Positions 9,171-17,356 of a stretch of 64,000 nt of DNA are shown piece by piece. The stretch comes from JALOAD01 sp023228995 [NCBI: Candidatus Muiribacterium halophilum] (lineage in GTDB: Bacteria > Muiribacteriota > Muiribacteriia > Muiribacteriales), in contig JALOAD010000004.1 of assembly GCA_023228995.1 (NCBI GenBank), forward strand, positions 62,001 through 126,000. Direction: 5' to 3'. Below the pieces are notes generated by a model, which was given only the letters and a program-made list of their open reading frames with translations, was not told the DNA's origin and made no database searches. Position numbers and translations under genes: made by a program. The number at the start of each line of letters is the position of its first letter. The first letter of the stretch is position 1.

Positions 9171-10151
9171 ATGGATATTTTCCAGCAAATAATAAAATTT
9201 TTTAGAACAGGTACTAATTTTCTTATAGTACCTCACAAAAGGCCAGATGGAGATGCAATAGGTTCTTCTCTTGCCTTGCATAGAATAATAAAACTCGTTA
9301 ATAAAAACAGTGCTGTGTTTATACCTGAAGAAATTCCTGAATCTTTCAGATTTTTAATTGTTAATGATGATATTATAGTTCAGGATGAAAATATACTTTC
9401 AAACTATGATATTGTAATTACTTTAGATTCAAGCAATTTAGACAGAACTTATGTTACAAGAAAAATTATTGATAATTCAAATATTATAATCAATATAGAT
9501 CATCATAAGACTAATGATTCTTTCGGGGATATAAATCTTGTCATGCCTGATTCTTCTTCAACATGCGAGATAATTCTGAAACTTTCTAAAGTAGGTTATC
9601 TGCCTTTAACTCCAAACATAGCAAACTGCTTACTTACTGGGATATTCACAGATACAGGATTTTTTAGAAATCAAAATGTAACAGATGCAACTTTTGAATC
9701 TGCTGCTGAACTTATTCGTTTTGGTGCAGATCATGAAACTCTTATTAGTAAACTTCTTCAAAGCAAAACTGTTGATGATTTAAAATTTCACTCAGAAGCT
9801 ATGCTTAAATCGGAGTTTTCTTATCAAAAACAAGTTGGTTGGATAGTTATATCTAAAGAATTAATGAAAAAATATAATATTAATGATTACCGTCAAGTAT
9901 GGGGAACTGGCATTATTGGCTTTTTAAATAATATAAGCCATGTAGAAGTAAGTTATTATTTTATTGAAGTTTCTGATAATGAAACTATAATTGAATATAG
10001 AGCCAAAAACCCTCACGATGTTAGCATAATTGCAAAACATTTTGGTGGTGGTGGTCATAAACTTGCATCAGGTTGCACAATAAACGAAAACATAGAATTA
10101 GCACAAAAAAAAGTATTTGATTATTTTTTTAACAACTACTCACTAATGTAG
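9171..10151 (+). CDS. DHH-family phosphoesterase, NrnA-like (nanoRNase / pAp phosphatase)
   Basis: Cytoplasmic Mn-dependent phosphoesterase that degrades very short RNAs or 3'-phosphoadenosine-5'-phosphate. The 326-aa product shows motif I HKRPDGDAIGSSLAL, motif II TLDSSNLDR, the DHH motif NIDHHKTND, motif IV TDTGFF, and the C-terminal DHHA1 glycine loop KHFGGGGHKLASG. It lies 8 bp after the transporter gene, likely on the same mRNA. Its 3' end overlaps the convergent channel gene by 23 bp. The stop is TAG, with a TAA four codons later. Confidence 0.93.
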   Translation: MDIFQQIIKFFRTGTNFLIVPHKRPDGDAIGSSLALHRIIKLVNKNSAVFIPEEIPESFRFLIVNDDIIVQDENILSNYDIVITLDSSNLDRTYVTRKIIDNSNIIINIDHHKTNDSFGDINLVMPDSSSTCEIILKLSKVGYLPLTPNIANCLLTGIFTDTGFFRNQNVTDATFESAAELIRFGADHETLISKLLQSKTVDDLKFHSEAMLKSEFSYQKQVGWIVISKELMKKYNINDYRQVWGTGIIGFLNNISHVEVSYYFIEVSDNETIIEYRAKNPHDVSIIAKHFGGGGHKLASGCTINENIELAQKKVFDYFFNNYSLM

Positions 10152-10380
10152 ACATTTTTTTAAGTTGTTCAAAAGAACCGAGTACAATTAACTTGTCATT
10201 TTTCTGCATATCATAATCAGGATCAGGATTAATGACAAGTTTGTGTTCTCTTCTTATTGCTAATACAATTGCTCCTGATTTTTGTCTAATCTCAGAATCT
10301 TTCAATTGTTTTTTTTCAAGAAAAGAATTTTCCTCTATTTCAAATTCTTCCATCTGTAATTGAAAATCTTCACCATACAT
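10129..10380 (-). pseudogene. Separated RCK_C (TrkA-C) domain of the K+ channel gene
   Basis: This frame continues the upstream channel gene without a shift: 14 codons before its ATG stands a single TAG (10420-10422). Reading through that stop gives RMAS-*-ILRPSVVDFLEVA, which is exactly the linker expected in full-length channel/RCK proteins. The 83 residues (LVINPDPDYDMQKNDKLIVLG) form the ligand-sensing RCK_C domain. Upstream of the internal ATG I see no good ribosome-binding site. It may be a nonsense-mutated tail, a separately translated gating subunit, or a sequencing error. Confidence 0.7.
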
Positions 10381-10419
10381 AGCAACTTCTAAAAAATCAA
10401 CAACACTTGGCCTTAAAAT

Positions 10420-11133
10420 CTATGATGCCATTCTTTTTGCACCTAATCCGATTATTGAAATTACTCTATTTGCACCGGCTTTTCTAAATTTATCCATAGA
10501 AGAATCTCTTTCTGCATGAGAAACTATATATATTGTAGAATTAGCCTGTCTTGCAGTAAGAGTTATATAAAGATTATTTGCATCATTATCAGTTGCAACA
10601 AGTAAAGCTGTAGCTTTTCTAATTTTAGCCATTTCAAGAATTTTGTCTTCAGTAGGATCGCCTTTAATTCTAATTAGGTTTTTATCAATAATTTCCACTT
10701 CACTATCATTATCTGCTTTTTCATCAATTAACACAATACTCTTACCTTTCTTTTTCATCTCATTTACAGCTTCATGTGCAATTTTTCCAGAACCACATAC
10801 AATATAATGATTATTAAGTTCTTTTAATATATCTTCCATTTTTTTCCTCCTAAGTATATTACGAAATTCTCCATCTACAATAAAACTTGTTATAAGACTT
10901 ACAAAATAAGTTGCAACACCTATACCAGAAAGTATAAGAAGTATTACAAATACTCTTCCATACTGGGATATAGGATGTATTTCTGAAAATCCAACTGTAG
11001 TAAGTGTAATAATTGTCATGTATAATGAATCTATAAACTTCCATTTTTCTATTAACATAAATCCAGCAACTCCGGACCCTACAATCATAAGAACATATAA
11101 AAGTGCTAATTTTAGCTGTTTTATTCTATCCAT
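10420..11133 (-). CDS. Potassium channel protein with TrkA-N domain, truncated by an in-frame TAG
   Basis: The 237-aa product has two membrane helices around a pore loop with filter TTVGFSEIHP, a variant of TVGYG seen in this family. A cytoplasmic Rossmann TrkA-N (RCK_N) domain follows, with nucleotide loop IVCGSGKIAHEA and acidic VLIDE. It ends abruptly at AKRMAS followed by TAG; the missing RCK_C domain lies directly downstream in the same frame. It follows flagellin 1 after 22 bp with no terminator visible, so it may be co-transcribed with it. Confidence 0.85.
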   Translation of the reverse strand: MDRIKQLKLALLYVLMIVGSGVAGFMLIEKWKFIDSLYMTIITLTTVGFSEIHPISQYGRVFVILLILSGIGVATYFVSLITSFIVDGEFRNILRRKKMEDILKELNNHYIVCGSGKIAHEAVNEMKKKGKSIVLIDEKADNDSEVEIIDKNLIRIKGDPTEDKILEMAKIRKATALLVATDNDANNLYITLTARQANSTIYIVSHAERDSSMDKFRKAGANRVISIIGLGAKRMAS

Positions 11134-11155
11134 ATAAAAACACCTCTCTTTATTA

Positions 11156-13051
11156 TTATCCTAGAAGTTGAAGAACCAGCTGTGGTCTCTGATTAGCCTG
11201 ACCTAGCATAGCTGTTCCCGATTGAATTAATATTTGACTTCGTGTAAGTTCAGACATTTCTTTTGCCATATCAACATCTCTTATTCTTGACTCAGAAGCT
11301 TGCATATTTTCATGTGCAATTCCAAGATAATCAACTGTTTTTTCAAGTGAATTCTGAAAAGCACCTAATTTGGACCTAGAATGAGAGACTTTTTGTATAG
11401 CTGTGTCAATAAGTGTAATTGCAGCCTCAGCATCTTTTCTTGTTCTAATACTCATATGCATTCTATAATCAGGAGCAAGTGAACCGTCTAAAAGAGGATC
11501 AACTCCATTATAAACTCCTCCATTTGCTCTTAAATTAACTGTTAAACCTAAAGCTTCTGCAGAAAAATTTGGAAAATCAACAAGCATAACCTGACCTTCA
11601 TTCGCCCCAATATGATAAGCTTGTCTCATATCTCTAATTGCAAGTTTTACGCTTGTTAAAGAAGCAAAATCAGCATAAAGAAGGTCTTTTTCTCCTGGAA
11701 TTGCTGGTCTATAATCTATTGTCAATGTAGCATTTGGATCTCCAGCGGGAGTTTTATAAGCATTAGGCCAATAAGATGTAAAATTGCCATCATTATTATT
11801 ATTATTGTCCTGTTGAAGAACACCGTAGTCAATCTGTCCATCAAGAACAAAAGAAAATCCTTTTAATAATTTACTAGCAGTAAGATCTACTTTTTGCCTA
11901 ACTCCATTTACTTCATTCCATAATGGTCTTGTAATATCAGTTGTATCAAAAGTATTTAAAGGATTACTAAGTTCTTTCTCTGTAAATATCCTACTTGTTG
12001 AGGTAAATACACCGAGACTTCTTCCATAACCACCCGGAACTGAGGATTCACCTGGTACAGTATGAAATAATTCTTGTCTGGTAATATTTGTAATTGAAAC
12101 TATAGTATTTGTACCTGTTGTGAAAACTCTCCTATTAAAATTTACTCCATTTGAATTCTGAGCCCATATAGACGAAGTATTTGTTTCTTTTACTCCACCA
12201 TAAAAACCTAGTGCTAAAGCAACTCCGTCAGGATCATCTCCAAAACTTATATTAAATCTAGGTCCAGAATGCATAGAAGTCATAGTTATATCATTACCCT
12301 CTTCATCTAAACCAGCAGTTACACCAGATTTTGAATTATTTATCTTATTAACAAGGTTTTCCAAAGAATCATCTTCTTCAACCAATATAACCGATGTTTT
12401 TCCATCTACTTTAATATGTAATTCTTTTTCTCCATATATTCCAGCATCTTTTAATGTAATTATTGAATCTCCATCATCAATAGAATCACTTATATTTCTA
12501 TTTCCATGAACATTGCAAGCAGTTCCTGCATCAAGAATAGTTATGGAATAATCAGCACTTTCTACAACTCCTGTACACATGGCGGTTATAACTCTTCTAT
12601 TACTGGTATTAGCATTTCCAAGACAATTTCCATTTAATAATTTTTTGGTATTGAATTCTGTGTATTCTGCGACTCTGTCAATTTCATCAATTAACTGATC
12701 AACCTCAAGTTGTAATTTCAATCTATCATTATTAGTATAATTATCTGAAGCTGACTGAACCGAAAGCACTCTCATTCTCTGAAGTATAGAATGCATTGTA
12801 TCCATTACTCCTTCAGCAGTCTGAACCATTGATATGCCATCCTGAGTGTTTTTTAGAGCCTGATCTATTCCATATATCTGGGCTCGCATTTTTTCTGAAA
12901 CAGCCAGTCCAGCTGCATCATCAGATGCTCGATTTATCCTAAGACCTGAAGAAAGTCTTTCGAAATTTTTACTAAGACCTCCATTCGTTATTTCAAGTCT
13001 TCTTAACGAATTAGTTGCAGAAATATTATGATTAATTATACCAAAATTCAT
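11156..13051 (-). CDS. Flagellin 1 (large, with a conserved central insertion)
   Basis: Filament subunit exported by the flagellar type III apparatus. The 631-aa product has canonical N- and C-terminal D0/D1 helices ([33 protein letters not shown]). It is about twice the size of simple flagellins because of a middle region (about residues 150-500) shared with the other three flagellins here. That region contains a hook-IN type motif near residue 200. Three cysteines (143, 159, 179) are unusual for a flagellin. A strong AAGGAGG precedes the ATG. A MerR-like gene lies upstream and a K+ channel downstream. Confidence 0.96.
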   Translation of the reverse strand: MNFGIINHNISATNSLRRLEITNGGLSKNFERLSSGLRINRASDDAAGLAVSEKMRAQIYGIDQALKNTQDGISMVQTAEGVMDTMHSILQRMRVLSVQSASDNYTNNDRLKLQLEVDQLIDEIDRVAEYTEFNTKKLLNGNCLGNANTSNRRVITAMCTGVVESADYSITILDAGTACNVHGNRNISDSIDDGDSIITLKDAGIYGEKELHIKVDGKTSVILVEEDDSLENLVNKINNSKSGVTAGLDEEGNDITMTSMHSGPRFNISFGDDPDGVALALGFYGGVKETNTSSIWAQNSNGVNFNRRVFTTGTNTIVSITNITRQELFHTVPGESSVPGGYGRSLGVFTSTSRIFTEKELSNPLNTFDTTDITRPLWNEVNGVRQKVDLTASKLLKGFSFVLDGQIDYGVLQQDNNNNNDGNFTSYWPNAYKTPAGDPNATLTIDYRPAIPGEKDLLYADFASLTSVKLAIRDMRQAYHIGANEGQVMLVDFPNFSAEALGLTVNLRANGGVYNGVDPLLDGSLAPDYRMHMSIRTRKDAEAAITLIDTAIQKVSHSRSKLGAFQNSLEKTVDYLGIAHENMQASESRIRDVDMAKEMSELTRSQILIQSGTAMLGQANQRPQLVLQLLG

Positions 13052-13077
13052 ATACTCCTCCTTGAGATATGCTTTTT

Positions 13078-13089
13078 AACTTCCGTGTT
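13078..13089 (-). promoter_or_regulatory. CsrA-type GGA motif in the flagellin 1 leader
   Basis: In mRNA orientation the sequence is AACACGGAAGUU: a short AAC/GUU pair presents ACGGAA, close to the CsrA consensus ACARGGAUGU. It lies about 30 nt upstream of the ATG. The same AAC-N6-GUU arrangement occurs before flagellins 2 and 3. Confidence 0.5.
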
Positions 13090-13206
13090 TACCAGTAATA
13101 CCAAGCTTAATTTAATAGCCTGATAAGTTTTTAATTAAATTTTCAAAAATTAGTTACTTCCCGCCAAGAAAGTGTGATAAAAAAGTAAAACTATTAATTT
13201 CCCTGT

Positions 13207-13551
13207 TTAAAGATAAAGACCTGCAATTTTTTCAAATACAATATCTTCGCTTACACCTTCTCTAAAATCTGTATAGATTTTAGAAACAAGAGATTTTAAT
13301 TTACCTTTTCTATTTTTTTCGATAATAAGTCGATTTCTTACACCATCAAGAGTTAATTTTTCAAAATCTGTTAAATCAACAACTCTTTTAAGTTTAAGAT
13401 AATCTTCATGAGAAAATCGTCTTTGACCACCTTGGGTTTTAAGACATGTTAGATATTCTGGAAACTGTTTCATCCAGAATCTGACTTTTGAAGGATTGAT
13501 ACCTAAAATCTGCGAAACTTCACCAATAGTATAACGGATTTCCTTATCCAT
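13207..13551 (-). CDS. MerR-like DNA-binding regulator
   Basis: Small cytoplasmic regulator. The winged-helix segment IRYTIGEVSQILGINPSKVRFWMKQFP, followed by GGQRRFSHEDYLKLKRV, is the MerR DNA-binding domain (about residues 4-70). The remainder is a short helix pair too small for a metal- or drug-binding domain. I chose the second ATG (13551, 114 aa) because GGAGGTG is well placed before it; an ATG five codons earlier overlaps that site. A sigma-28-like promoter sits just upstream, so it probably belongs to the flagellar regulon, and it precedes flagellin 1 on the same strand. Confidence 0.85.
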   Translation of the reverse strand: MDKEIRYTIGEVSQILGINPSKVRFWMKQFPEYLTCLKTQGGQRRFSHEDYLKLKRVVDLTDFEKLTLDGVRNRLIIEKNRKGKLKSLVSKIYTDFREGVSEDIVFEKIAGLYL

Positions 13552-13580
13552 AATAAACACCTCCATGTGTTGTTACTTTC

Positions 13581-13608
13581 TTTTCGGTAAACTTGAACAA
13601 TCACTTTA
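13581..13608 (-). promoter_or_regulatory. Sigma-28-type promoter upstream of the MerR-like gene
   Basis: On the minus strand TAAA (13605-13608), 16 bp, then ACCGAAAA (13581-13588). This matches the flagellar sigma factor pattern and has the same geometry as the promoters at 43086-43113 and 49865-49892. Transcription would start about 23 nt before the ATG at 13551 and may read on into flagellin 1. Confidence 0.5.
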
Positions 13609-13884
13609 ATATTTTTTTAATTTATTTTTATTAATGCCTAAAACCAGCGTCATTAATGTTAAATCAAAACTTTAAGATTTAAATTAAAAATAGTTTCAAG
13701 ACAATCGCCATTAACAAAATGTTCGCTGAACAAGTCTGTTGAAAAACTTTACTAAATAGAAAAAACAATAAAATTCAAATTTCGATAAAAATTTAACTCT
13801 TTCTTATATTAATATTTTTTCCCGTATGATGTTTCCCGGTTTTTCCCCCAACTCTTAACACTTTAAAAATATGGTTTAATATTG

Positions 13885-13890
13885 TATAAT
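13885..13890 (+). promoter_or_regulatory. TATAAT -10 element 5 nt from the start codon (leaderless mRNA likely)
   Basis: A perfect TATAAT ends 5 nt before the ATG at 13896, so transcription should start at or next to the A of the start codon. No ribosome-binding site is present. No good -35 is visible at 17 bp. The start codon is supported by alignment of the N-terminus with YgiQ proteins. Confidence 0.5.
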
Positions 13891-13895
13891 GCGAT

Positions 13896-15575
13896 ATGAT
13901 TATAAAACTAAATGAAAAAAAACCTGATATAATACTAATAACAGGTGATTATTATGTAGATCATCCTAATTTTGGAATTGCTATAATTGCCAGAATACTC
14001 CAAAATCAAGGTTATTCAATTTGGATATTAAGTCTTCCTGACCCTGAAAATAATTTTGAAGAATTCAAAAATCTTCCTGAACCAAATCTTTTTTTTGGAA
14101 TTACCGGTGGAAATATTGATTCAACATTAAATTTATATACAGTAAATAAAGTAAAAAGAACTCAAAATGTTTATATTCCTGAAGGTTTTAAAAATACAGC
14201 TGTAAAAAATGCAAGTATTGAATATTCTAATAGAATAAGAAGTTTATTTAAAAAATCTTTTATAGTTTTGGGTGGTGTTGAATCTTCAAATAGGAGATTT
14301 GCCCATTATGATTTTTTTACAGAAAAATTACATCCATCTATACTTGAAAACTCAGCAGCTGACATTATAAGTTATGGAATGAGTGATAATACAATAGTTA
14401 ATATTGCAGAAAAAATTAAAAATAATAAAATAAATGATATTTTTAAATTAAATGGAATTGTTCATAGGAATATTGAAATATTAAATGATATTTCTGATAA
14501 TGAGAAAAAATTTATTTGTGATTTTGAAACTCTAAAACAAAAACCAAATAAATTTCATTCTGAAACTGAAAAAATTTACAATTTATCTCAGTCAGATTCA
14601 CCATATTACATTGTTCAAAAACAGTTAAAACATACAATAATTGTAAATCCTCCGGCAAAAACACTTAATGTTGAAGAAATGGATAAAATATATTCACTTC
14701 CTTATACTTATAAACCTTTACCTGAAACAAAATCTATAATAAAAGCTTTTGAAACCATAAAAAATACTGTTGTAACACATAGAGGATGCGGTGGTGGTTG
14801 TTCATTTTGCTCTATAACACTTAATCAAGGGAAAAGGATTTCTGAAAGAAGTGTAAATAACATTATAAATGAAATAAAAGTTAGAAAATTAAAAGTTGTA
14901 TCAGATATTCAAGCACCTACTTCTAATATGTATGGATTTAATTGCAAAAATAAAAATTACTGTTCAAAAAATTCTTGTGTTTATCCTGAAATTTGTCATT
15001 TTCTCGATATTGGTGATAAAAAATATATAACTTTACTTAATGAATTAAAAAAATTAAATAAAAAGATTTTTGTAGCTTCAGGAATTAGATATGATTTTTT
15101 ATCTGAAAAAATTCTTTCAATTCTCATAAAAGATGGATTTATCGGTGGACAAATGAAAATTGCTCCTGAAAATACTGATAATAATATTTTAAAAAATATG
15201 TTTAAACCACCTTTAAAAAAACTCGAAGAATTTGTCAAATTATTTAATATTAAAAAGAAAGAACTTAAAAAAGATATTTATTTAATACCTTATATAATTT
15301 CTTCATATCCAGGTGCAAATATTCAAAATACAAAAAAAATGGAAAAAGATCTTAAAAGATTATTTGGGCAAGTTCCATATCAAATACAGGATTTTACTCC
15401 TACTCCTGGTACAATTGCAACAGCTTTATATTATTCAGGTAAAGTAAAAATTGTTAAGTCAAAAAAAGAAAGAGCTTTTCTTAGAAATATATTACAGGAA
15501 GGAAAAGAGTATAATGCTAAAATAAAAAACAAGAAAACAAGTTATAAAGATAAAAGCAAAAGAAGTTATAAGTAA
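13896..15575 (+). CDS. YgiQ-family radical SAM protein
   Basis: Cytoplasmic iron-sulphur enzyme of unknown substrate (UPF0313). The 559-aa product begins with the family's DIILITGDYYVDHPNFGIA segment. The radical SAM cluster motif CGGGCSFC (pattern CxxxCxxC) is near residue 297. Later family segments include VSDIQAPTSNMYG and DIGDKKYITLL, and the C-terminus is lysine-rich. The length is close to family members of about 600. The gene stands alone on the plus strand, and its last 84 bp overlap a membrane-protein gene on the other strand. Confidence 0.93.
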   Translation: MIIKLNEKKPDIILITGDYYVDHPNFGIAIIARILQNQGYSIWILSLPDPENNFEEFKNLPEPNLFFGITGGNIDSTLNLYTVNKVKRTQNVYIPEGFKNTAVKNASIEYSNRIRSLFKKSFIVLGGVESSNRRFAHYDFFTEKLHPSILENSAADIISYGMSDNTIVNIAEKIKNNKINDIFKLNGIVHRNIEILNDISDNEKKFICDFETLKQKPNKFHSETEKIYNLSQSDSPYYIVQKQLKHTIIVNPPAKTLNVEEMDKIYSLPYTYKPLPETKSIIKAFETIKNTVVTHRGCGGGCSFCSITLNQGKRISERSVNNIINEIKVRKLKVVSDIQAPTSNMYGFNCKNKNYCSKNSCVYPEICHFLDIGDKKYITLLNELKKLNKKIFVASGIRYDFLSEKILSILIKDGFIGGQMKIAPENTDNNILKNMFKPPLKKLEEFVKLFNIKKKELKKDIYLIPYIISSYPGANIQNTKKMEKDLKRLFGQVPYQIQDFTPTPGTIATALYYSGKVKIVKSKKERAFLRNILQEGKEYNAKIKNKKTSYKDKSKRSYK

Positions 15576-16049
15576 TAAAATTATCTCGGTAAAATTCTTT
15601 TTATATAAAACCATCATTAATTTTACAATTAAAACAAATGATAAAACACATATAATACCAAAATAAATATTTTCAAGAAAACTCCCCATAAATATAAAAC
15701 TTATAGGAAATAAAAACATAAATGGAGTAAGAGTATAAGGAAAAAGTTTTGAAAATTCTCTTTTTGTTACATTTTTAAATAATTTAAATGCTAAATTCTC
15801 AAAAAAAGGTAAACATATATATAAAAACATACAGTAAATATTTATAAGAAATAAAGAAAAAACTATAAAAAATACCAATCTATTTACATTTGTTTTTAAA
15901 CTTAAAAACATTGATATATTTAATATAGATATTAATGTAAAAATAATAGAATTTCTATAATTTCCAATAAAAAGCTTTTTTTTAATAAAAAAAATAAAAT
16001 CATTTAAAATAAAATCAATATCATTTCCAACACTTCTAATTAAGTTCAT
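15492..16049 (-). CDS. Polytopic membrane protein of unknown function
   Basis: 185 aa, very rich in Phe, Ile and Leu, with about five predicted membrane helices and a short N-terminal cytoplasmic segment. The layout loosely recalls YIP1-type membrane proteins, but I cannot assign a family. It overlaps the end of sppA by 14 bp, implying translational coupling and perhaps a role near SppA. Its 3' 84 bp are antisense to the radical SAM gene. The ribosome-binding site is weak. Confidence 0.65.
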   Translation of the reverse strand: MNLIRSVGNDIDFILNDFIFFIKKKLFIGNYRNSIIFTLISILNISMFLSLKTNVNRLVFFIVFSLFLINIYCMFLYICLPFFENLAFKLFKNVTKREFSKLFPYTLTPFMFLFPISFIFMGSFLENIYFGIICVLSFVLIVKLMMVLYKKNFTEIILLLITSFAFIFITCFLVFYFSIILFSFL

Positions 16050-16896
16050 TTACATAATCCAATAAAGTCTTTTTTGTATTAGCATATACAATATTTCCCT
16101 TACCTTTTATATTAGCAAGAGTTTTTGCTTTTTCAAAAGCTATATCAAAACCTCCGAGCTCATCCACAAGACCAATTTCTTTTGCTTGTCTTCCTGTAAA
16201 TATCCTTCCATCAGCTATTTTTTTAACTTCTTCAACTGATAGATTTCTTCCCTTTGAAACAGCATCAACAAACTGTTCATAAGAATCATCAACTGTTGTT
16301 TGAAGAAGAGCAAATTCCTCTTCGCTCATTTCTCTTGAAAGATTACCAATATCTTTAAATTTACCACTTTTTACAGTATTATATTTTATACCAAGTTTTT
16401 CAAATAGTTCCGAAACATTCGGCATAGACATAATTACACCTATACTTCCTGTTAATGTTCCAGGATTTGCAATAATGCTATCTGCAAAACATGATATATA
16501 ATATCCACCTGAAGCTGAAATATCTTTAAATGAAGCTACAATTTTGCCACCATTATCTCTATATTTTTGCATTGCATAACATACTTCCTGCACTGCTCCT
16601 ATGCTTCCACCAGGAGAATTTATTCTTAAAACTACAGCTTTTACATTTGTAGAAGTAAAATATTTAAAATCTCTTATAAGACTTCCAGCTGTACTAGTTC
16701 TTTCAAAATATCCCTGACTATCATAACTTATAACACCATTAAGCTCTATAACTCCAATAGAATCCGAAGAAAAAGTTTTTCTTACAGGATTCATAAGTAT
16801 GGATTCATTCTGTGCTATATCTTTACTTTTTATAAAAAAACCTATAAAACCTGTTATCAATCCAGCAATCATTAACCAAACTATTAATTTTTTCAT
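16036..16896 (-). CDS. sppA: Signal peptide peptidase SppA (short form)
   Basis: Membrane-anchored serine protease that degrades released signal peptides. The 286-aa product has one N-terminal membrane anchor (about residues 5-22), then an S49 domain. The nucleophile Ser is in DISASGGYYISC, and GTLTGSIGVI and the VKSGKFKDIG region, which supplies the catalytic Lys, follow. It corresponds to the single-domain form, not the double-length E. coli enzyme. The stop is TAG. A small membrane protein gene overlaps its end. Confidence 0.95.
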   Translation of the reverse strand: MKKLIVWLMIAGLITGFIGFFIKSKDIAQNESILMNPVRKTFSSDSIGVIELNGVISYDSQGYFERTSTAGSLIRDFKYFTSTNVKAVVLRINSPGGSIGAVQEVCYAMQKYRDNGGKIVASFKDISASGGYYISCFADSIIANPGTLTGSIGVIMSMPNVSELFEKLGIKYNTVKSGKFKDIGNLSREMSEEEFALLQTTVDDSYEQFVDAVSKGRNLSVEEVKKIADGRIFTGRQAKEIGLVDELGGFDIAFEKAKTLANIKGKGNIVYANTKKTLLDYVNELN

Positions 16897-16935
16897 TTAT
16901 TTACCTTTTAATCATTATTTTTAATTATTTAATTT

Positions 16936-16964
16936 ATATTATATAATTTAATAAATTTCTGCAA
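16936..16964 (-). promoter_or_regulatory. Candidate sigma-70 promoter for sppA
   Basis: TTGCAG (16959-16964), 17 bp, TAATAT (16936-16941) on the minus strand; a TATAAT overlapping it lies at 15-bp spacing. It sits in the 82-bp gap after queD and would leave a leader of about 35 nt. Confidence 0.35.
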
Positions 16965-16978
16965 ACTTATATCATTAT

Positions 16979-17356
16979 TTAATCTTTTTTATAACTTACC
17001 CAGCTTTTTTCAGATTCCCATACTTTTATTTCATATATATCAGCATTTATATCAAGTTCTTGTACTTTTTCACTTATATTATTATAAATAAATTCAGATA
17101 TTACCTCTGCTGTCGGGTTTTTTATTTTAAAATATTCAATTTCATTAAGGCATTTATGATCAAGTTCATACATAACTTCTTTAAGAATTTTTTTTAATAT
17201 TGTAAAATCAACTGAAAGATATGCTTTATCTAGTTTTTTAGAAACAAATACAGCTTCAACAATCCAATTATGACCATGAAGATTAGAACATTTACCATTA
17301 TAATCTCTTAAATAATGTGCTGATGAAAAATCACTTTTAACACCTAAAAAATACAT
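16979..17356 (-). CDS. queD: 6-carboxytetrahydropterin synthase (QueD)
   Basis: Makes 6-carboxy-5,6,7,8-tetrahydropterin from dihydroneopterin triphosphate for queuosine/7-deazaguanine synthesis. The 125-aa length is typical. The zinc ligands are in FSSAHYL and NLHGHNW, the catalytic Cys is in NGKCSNLHGH, and a conserved ELDHKCLNE follows. It overlaps lon by 1 nt (TAATG). queE, the next enzyme of the pathway, is also in this window at 26663-27319. Confidence 0.95.
   Translation of the reverse strand: MYFLGVKSDFSSAHYLRDYNGKCSNLHGHNWIVEAVFVSKKLDKAYLSVDFTILKKILKEVMYELDHKCLNEIEYFKIKNPTAEVISEFIYNNISEKVQELDINADIYEIKVWESEKSWVSYKKD

Larger units (their letters stand above)
13567..13895. other. Intergenic region between divergent MerR-like and YgiQ-like genes
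   Basis: 329 bp without an open frame of note. It contains the minus-strand sigma-28-like promoter at 13581-13608 and a plus-strand TATAAT at 13885-13890 directly before the radical SAM gene. I see nothing identifiable in the middle section. Confidence 0.6.

Noticed and set aside
10420-10422. Genome-wide recoding of TAG as an amino acid
   Set aside because: TAG ends sppA, the ferredoxin gene, lpxA and lpxD at the expected protein C-termini, so it acts as a stop in this genome.
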